In this document: positions 6,459 to 9,389 of the stretch, piece by piece
How the letters are laid out: each line of letters begins with the position of its first letter
How positions within the stretch are numbered: position 1 is the first letter of the stretch
Source of the DNA: Nitrolancea sp040255925
GTDB taxonomy: Bacteria; Chloroflexota; Chloroflexia; Thermomicrobiales; Thermomicrobiaceae
DNA: 9,389 nucleotides
Direction: 5' to 3'
Assembly: GCA_040255925.1 (NCBI GenBank)
Contig: JBDZVX010000091.1
Span: 1-9,389 of the forward strand
The notes under the pieces: generated by a model
What the model saw: only the letters and a program-made list of their open reading frames with translations
Told to the model about the DNA's origin: nothing
Databases searched by the model: none
Position numbers and translations under genes: made by a program

Positions 6459-6494
6459 CGGGCCAGGGGAACCGGGGGGAACTGGGAGACCGCC

Positions 6495-6510
6495 ATGCCG
6501 GACCCGGCAT
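6495..6510. repeat. 16-bp dyad between the sulfur operon and the pspA promoter
   Basis: ATGCCGG (6495-6501) and CCGGCAT (6504-6510) are exact inverted copies around AC. As RNA it can form a 6-bp stem with a 4-base loop. It lies about 95 bases after the mec stop and about 37 bases upstream of the distal pspA -10. It may be a weak terminator of the sulfur operon (no T-tract) or a regulator site for pspA. No gene is seen in the 210-bp spacer 6396-6605. Confidence 0.3.
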
Positions 6511-6605
6511 CAGGGTATGGGTCAAGAAAGCAGGCGACGGGAGTGGATCGGTTCGCGGAGGAACGGGAGAGAAAGGCGAGCATTACAACCGCGGTATGGG
6601 ATCGC

Positions 6606-7010
6606 CTATTCCTCCGTGATGTCGATCGGGATCTCCTGGATCTCACCATCCAGAATCCGGAATGCCCGGACGACCGGCTGCTCCGGCACCTGGAGCGAAC
6701 AGATCAGGTACACCGAGTCCGGATAAAAGGCCAGCGAGGTATCGGTTTGCGATGGGTAGGCCTGAGTAGCTGGATGGGAATGGTAGATTCCAACCAGGTC
6801 CAGCCCACGCTCGTCAAGGTCCCGGAAGGCGTGGAACTGTTCCTCGGCGTCCATAAGGTACCGGGTCACGCCCGGCTCGGTGTTGGTGATCCGGTAGGCG
6901 CGTTCGACCTCGTAGTCCCGGCCCCCGAGGAGCCCGCAACACTCCCGTGGAGCTTCTTGCCGGGCGTGGTCGATAATGCCGTTATAGAATGAGCGGCTGA
7001 GCCGGATCAT
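6606..7010 (-). CDS. mec: JAMM (M67) metallopeptidase, Mec-like CysO-cysteine hydrolase
   Basis: The 134-residue product has the full JAMM zinc-protease signature: Glu23 in PRECCGLL, then HSHP at 77-80 and SQTD at 87-90 (H-x-H-x7-S-x2-D). In M. tuberculosis the homologue Mec cuts newly made cysteine off the C-terminus of the sulfur carrier CysO. The length fits a free-standing bacterial JAMM. Its ATG (7010-7008) overlaps the stop of the cysO-like gene by four bases (ATGA), so the peptidase and its probable substrate are translationally coupled. Because that carrier has a residue after its Gly-Gly, the enzyme may also remove this residue, as the JAMM protein QbsD does for QbsE. The Cys-Cys at 24-25 beside the catalytic Glu is worth noting in a sulfur pathway. 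Confidence 0.9.
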   Translation of the reverse strand: MIRLSRSFYNGIIDHARQEAPRECCGLLGGRDYEVERAYRITNTEPGVTRYLMDAEEQFHAFRDLDERGLDLVGIYHSHPATQAYPSQTDTSLAFYPDSVYLICSLQVPEQPVVRAFRILDGEIQEIPIDITEE

Positions 7011-7285
7011 TGGCCTCCGGCCATGGCCGGGATGATGCCGATCTCGTCCCCGTCCTTGATCTCCGCGTTGGCGCCGCCGAGAGAGCGGACATCACTACCA
7101 TTGACAAAGACGTTCACGAACCGCCGGATTCGCCCGTCCGGCTCACAAATCCGGGCCTGGATACCGGGAAACTGGGCATCGAGTGCCGCCAGCGCTTCCC
7201 CCACCGTTGACGCATTGACCTCGGCCGATGCCTGGTCATTGGTGAACCGCCGAAGCGGTGTCGGAATGAGAACCTTGATCGCCAC
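7007..7285 (-). CDS. cysO: CysO-like ubiquitin-fold sulfur carrier ending in Gly-Gly-Gln
   Basis: The 92-residue MoaD/ThiS-superfamily protein resembles M. tuberculosis CysO: an IKVLIPTPLRRFT opening (3-15), the VGEALAALDAQFPGI helix (28-42), a RRFVNVFVNGSDVRSLGG strand region (53-70) and DGDEIGIIPAMAGGQ at the end (78-92). The Gly-Gly is normally adenylated and turned into a thiocarboxylate that donates sulfur for cysteine synthesis. Here one Gln follows Gly-Gly, so the chain may need trimming before activation. The start is GTG (7285-7283) with a strong GGAGGGGGAG ribosome binding site. It lies 70 bases after the cysM-like gene and overlaps the JAMM gene by four bases. The sulfur-activating MoeB/MoeZ-type enzyme must be encoded elsewhere. 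A molybdopterin or thiamin role is less likely given these neighbours. Confidence 0.9.
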   Translation of the reverse strand: MAIKVLIPTPLRRFTNDQASAEVNASTVGEALAALDAQFPGIQARICEPDGRIRRFVNVFVNGSDVRSLGGANAEIKDGDEIGIIPAMAGGQ

Positions 7286-7355
7286 CAGTATCTCCCCCTC
7301 CTACTGACCCACCCGGGCCCTGGCCAGTCCCGCAACGCGGCACGGACCCAATCGA

Positions 7356-8294
7356 CTACTGCTCCGGTTGGTCATCCGGCCGCCAGAGCGCCGTGCTCAA
7401 ATACTTGTCGCCGCCATCCGGGACGAGAACGACGACCACACCCGAATCAAGTTCTTGACCAATCCGGATCGCGGCCAACACTGCGGCCCCGGCTGACTGC
7501 CCGACGAAGAGCCCCTCTTCCTGGGCGAGCCGTCGCGCCATGTCGTATGACTCCTCGGTTTGAACCTCGACAAACCGGTCGATCAACGACGGGTCGTAAA
7601 TCGCCGGTACGATGGACGAATCCATGTGTTTGAGGCCTTCGAGGCCGTGGAACTGGTCATCCGGTTGAACCGCGACCAGTTGGATGGCGGGATTATACTC
7701 TTTGAGGCGACGCCCGGTTCCCATCATCGTGCCGCTGGTTCCGAGACAGGCGACGAAATGCGTGATCTCACCGTTCGTCTGCGCTAGGATCTCCGGCCCG
7801 GTGCCATCGTAGTGGGCGAATAAATTCGACGGGCTGCTGTATTGATCCGCGTAGAAGTACTTCTCAGGATCTTCAGCCGCCATTTGTCGAGCCAGGATGA
7901 TTGCTCCATCGGAGCCTTCATACGGATCGGACAGGATGAGGTTTACCCCGTAGGCGTGGAGGATACGCTTCCGCTCCTCGCTGCAGCTACCCGGCAGCAC
8001 CAGTGTCACCGGAAAGCCACGGGCCGCGCCGATCATCGCGTAAGCGATGCCGGTATTACCGGAGGTCGCGTCCATGATGGTCATTCCCTGCCGGAGCCGG
8101 CCATCGGCCAGCGCATCTTCGATGATCCGGAGCGCCGCGCGGTCCTTGACCGATCCTCCGGGGTTAAACCACTCCGCCTTGATGAGGATCGAGACAGCCG
8201 GATCGGTACCCATCCGGGCCGGTAGACGTTCGAGACCGATCAGTGGTGTATTGCCCACCCGATCAGTCAAACGCTCCTGTCCGATACTCCGCAT
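7356..8294 (-). CDS. cysM: PLP-dependent cysteine synthase, CysM type
   Basis: The 312-residue product (from ATG 8294) is a fold-type II PLP enzyme of the cysteine synthase family. Seen, numbered from that ATG: GNTPL (14-18), NPGGSVKDRAA with the PLP lysine at 50, the substrate loop TSGNTG (77-82), the phosphate loop GTSGT (185-189) and a late PDGGDKYLST (292-301). The DKYLST end and the neighbouring sulfur carrier point to the mycobacterial CysM type, which uses O-phosphoserine and thiocarboxylated CysO rather than free sulfide. This specificity is inferred from context. Start: a GTG at 8363 would add 23 residues of poor, family-untypical sequence, but it lies almost on the predicted transcription start and could work without a leader. 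ATG 8294 gives the usual short lead before GNTPL and is preferred, though its ribosome binding site (GGTGGG) is modest. Confidence 0.93.
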   Translation of the reverse strand: MRSIGQERLTDRVGNTPLIGLERLPARMGTDPAVSILIKAEWFNPGGSVKDRAALRIIEDALADGRLRQGMTIMDATSGNTGIAYAMIGAARGFPVTLVLPGSCSEERKRILHAYGVNLILSDPYEGSDGAIILARQMAAEDPEKYFYADQYSSPSNLFAHYDGTGPEILAQTNGEITHFVACLGTSGTMMGTGRRLKEYNPAIQLVAVQPDDQFHGLEGLKHMDSSIVPAIYDPSLIDRFVEVQTEESYDMARRLAQEEGLFVGQSAGAAVLAAIRIGQELDSGVVVVLVPDGGDKYLSTALWRPDDQPEQ

Positions 8295-8370
8295 CGACCC
8301 ACCCATCTCGGCCGCTGGCCCCAATCGCGAGGTAACCAATAGAGGACTCGTATTCGGAGTCACCCGACTA

Positions 8371-8398
8371 ATTGTATTGGGCAGCGCACTCGTGTCAA
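8371..8398 (-). promoter_or_regulatory. Promoter of the cysM-cysO-mec operon
   Basis: The minus strand reads TTGACA (8393-8398), a 16-base spacer and TACAAT (8371-8376): a perfect -35 and five of six bases of the -10. It is the best sigma-70-type promoter in the window. Transcription would start near 8363-8365, giving a leader of about 70 bases to ATG 8294, or almost none to GTG 8363. Confidence 0.75.
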
Positions 8399-8495
8399 CC
8401 TGAAGCGGCCATGTAGCCGCGCATTATTCTCGCTTCCCTGCCGTTTCCGAGCCGCTGGAGCCTCATGAAATGAACGCTCCGTTATCCTGAGCGCC

Positions 8496-8545
8496 TTGGC
8501 CCGTCAGGTTACGCGCAGCGCACTGTCATCCAATGCACGGGCCAA
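8496..8545. repeat. Long-loop inverted repeat upstream of cysM
   Basis: TTGGCCCGT (8496-8504) and ACGGGCCAA (8537-8545) are perfect 9-bp inverted copies around 32 bases. The sequence lies between the hydrolase gene and the cysM promoter. It might end the hydrolase transcript or be a spaced binding site. There is no T-tract. A 9-bp match over this distance could be chance. Confidence 0.3.
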
Positions 8546-8644
8546 CGTCTCACCGGCCATCGAAGCCGTCACTTCGTACAGGTTGATGAGGAGGAGTTCA
8601 GGATAATGGTGAGCCGCTCTCGCCAAGCCATGAAGGGATATCGA
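8504..8644 (-). pseudogene. Possible gene remnant, 46 codons without a good start
   Basis: This open frame reads like protein: HGLARAAHHYPELLLINLYE, then VTASMAGETLARALDD, ending RVT before a TGA. Its composition is that of a normal helical protein rather than random translation. It is in the same frame as the preceding hydrolase gene, separated from it by two stop codons (8654-8656 and 8645-8647). There is no ATG before residue 29 and no ribosome binding site for the TTG at residue 7. I recognise no family. It could be the end of a decayed gene or a chance open stretch. Confidence 0.25.
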
Positions 8645-8653
8645 TTATGACGG

Positions 8654-9295
8654 TTAGGACTCCCCCGGCTGGCCCACCATGTGGGTCATCCAGGGGCGTT
8701 CGCTGCCGATGGTGGTGGGACGGCCGTGGCCGGGGTAGACGGTGACGTCATCCGGTAATGCCAGGAGCCGCCGCATCGTTTCCAGCGTCTGCTGAATGTC
8801 CGATCCAGGCAAGTCCACCCGGCCATAGCCACCGGCAAACAGCGTGTCACCGACGAAGAGTATCCGCTCCTCCGCCTCGTAGAGAGAGAGCTGACCGGGC
8901 GCGTGTCCCGGAGTCGGAATGACCTGGAAGCGATACCGGCCAACCGCGATCTCATCCCCAGCCGTCAGCAGCCGGTCAGGGATGATCGGCTCGATCGCAT
9001 AGGGAATCGGCATCACGAGGGGGACCGGCTGCTCCAGCCATGACCGTGCGTCTGGATGCGCGGCGACCTGGGCGCCGGTCGCCGATTTCAGAGCGGCCGT
9101 ATCGACGATGTGATCCCAGTGAGGATGGGTCAGCACGATCAGATAGGCCGAAAGACCGTCGCGTTCGAGCGCGCCGAGCAGGGCCGGTATGGACTCCGGC
9201 GGCGCATCGACGATCATCGCCGTACCGGCCTCTTCATCGGCGAATACGTACGTATTCGTCTGTAACGGCCCAGCCGCGAACGTCTTCAGGTACAT
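8654..9295 (-). CDS. Metallo-beta-lactamase-fold hydrolase, glyoxalase II-like
   Basis: The 213-residue product has all metal-site motifs of the superfamily: THPHWDH (56-62, with His57, His59, Asp61 and His62), His131 in PTPGHAPG, Asp150 in LFVGDTLFAGGYGRVDLPGSD (146-166), and His190 in YPGHG. These ligands fit a two-metal hydrolase. The family includes thioesterases such as glyoxalase II as well as persulfide dioxygenases. The conserved end PTTIGSERPWM matches the common short bacterial glyoxalase-II-like proteins. The substrate cannot be read from sequence; the sulfur operon downstream hints at thiol or persulfide chemistry, but that operon has its own promoter. The ATG at 9295 has an AGGGGAAG purine stretch about 8 bases upstream. 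It begins 29 bases after the stop of the upstream permease gene and may share its transcript. Confidence 0.9.
   Translation of the reverse strand: MYLKTFAAGPLQTNTYVFADEEAGTAMIVDAPPESIPALLGALERDGLSAYLIVLTHPHWDHIVDTAALKSATGAQVAAHPDARSWLEQPVPLVMPIPYAIEPIIPDRLLTAGDEIAVGRYRFQVIPTPGHAPGQLSLYEAEERILFVGDTLFAGGYGRVDLPGSDIQQTLETMRRLLALPDDVTVYPGHGRPTTIGSERPWMTHMVGQPGES
9241..9258. repeat. Perfect 18-bp palindrome inside the hydrolase gene
   Basis: CGAATACGTACGTATTCG reads the same on both strands. It lies 37-54 bases into the coding region of the hydrolase gene, covering codons for Asn-Thr-Tyr-Val-Phe. It could be an internal operator or a chance consequence of those codons. Confidence 0.5.
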
Positions 9296-9324
9296 CCACT
9301 ACTTCCCCTGATCGAGGCCGGCGG

Positions 9325-9389
9325 TCAGAGATCTCGCCGGCGGAAGACCAGTACCGCGCTCATCAACAGGATCATACAGTAGACGACCG
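9325..9389 (-). CDS. C-terminal end of a membrane protein, probably an ABC-2 type permease (cut by window edge)
   Basis: The frame enters from the right edge and ends at TGA 9327-9325. The 21 visible codons give VVYCMILLMSAVLVFRRRDL after a split first codon: the end of a membrane helix followed by an Arg-rich cytoplasmic tail. The ending FRRRDL after a final helix is typical of ABC-2 type transporter permeases. With so little sequence the family call is tentative. The hydrolase gene follows 29 bases later on the same strand. Confidence 0.55.
   Translation of the reverse strand, partial: VVYCMILLMSAVLVFRRRDL

Noticed and set aside
6426..6992. Plus-strand open frame of 188 codons across the pspA promoter and mec
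   Set aside because: It runs antisense to the JAMM peptidase gene, which has a complete active-site signature, and through the promoter region.
8606..8650. 14-codon plus-strand ORF with a GGAGGAG ribosome binding site
   Set aside because: It is very short, faces the hydrolase gene, has no promoter I can see, and its purine run is easily produced by chance.
1..9389. CRISPR array, tRNA, rRNA or insertion sequence
   Set aside because: No evenly spaced direct repeats, no cloverleaf with anticodon stem, no rRNA core sequence and no transposase frame or terminal repeats were seen.

Overview
The window comes from a GC-rich bacterium. It most resembles Chloroflexota of the Thermomicrobia/Sphaerobacter type. 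The reasons are the psp gene set (PspA with the small partners PspAA and PspAB plus HtpX), a mycobacterial-type CysM/CysO/Mec sulfur cassette, and a CCCCTCTC-type palindromic spacer element of the kind scattered through Chloroflexota genomes. The phylum is an inference from gene content; there is no rRNA or other marker here to settle it.

Layout. Positions 1-864 (minus) hold the N-terminal head and first coiled coil of the chromosome condensation ATPase SMC, cut by the window edge. At 1177-1782 (minus) is a membrane-anchored, extracytoplasmic protein of unknown function that appears to start at a rare ATA codon. A lower-GC divergent region of about 395 bp follows, carrying a clear 21-bp operator-like dyad and a doubtful small ORF. 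It leads to a membrane-anchored six-bladed TolB-type propeller protein (2178-3464, plus).

The centre of the window is an envelope-stress module of two operons facing each other. htpX-pspAB (plus, 3720-5224, 1-nt overlap) converges on pspA-pspAA (minus, 6395-5353, 2-nt gap). Between them lies a palindromic repeat that could end both transcripts. The two promoter regions share a TATAAT box followed by a TACGT[A/C]TAAT motif, which suggests common control.

Next is a sulfur-transfer operon, all minus: cysM-like cysteine synthase (8294-7356), cysO-like ubiquitin-fold sulfur carrier (7285-7007) and mec-like JAMM peptidase (7010-6606, 4-nt overlap). By analogy with Mycobacterium tuberculosis, CysO carries sulfur as a C-terminal thiocarboxylate, CysM uses it to make a CysO-cysteine adduct, and Mec releases cysteine. 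This CysO ends in Gly-Gly-Gln, so the peptidase may also be needed to expose the Gly-Gly end. The activating enzyme (MoeZ type) is not in the window.

The right end has a possible gene remnant, a glyoxalase-II-like metallo-beta-lactamase-fold hydrolase (9295-8654, minus), and the last 21 or so residues of a probable ABC-2 type permease (9325 to the edge, minus). I saw no tRNA, rRNA, CRISPR array or insertion sequence.
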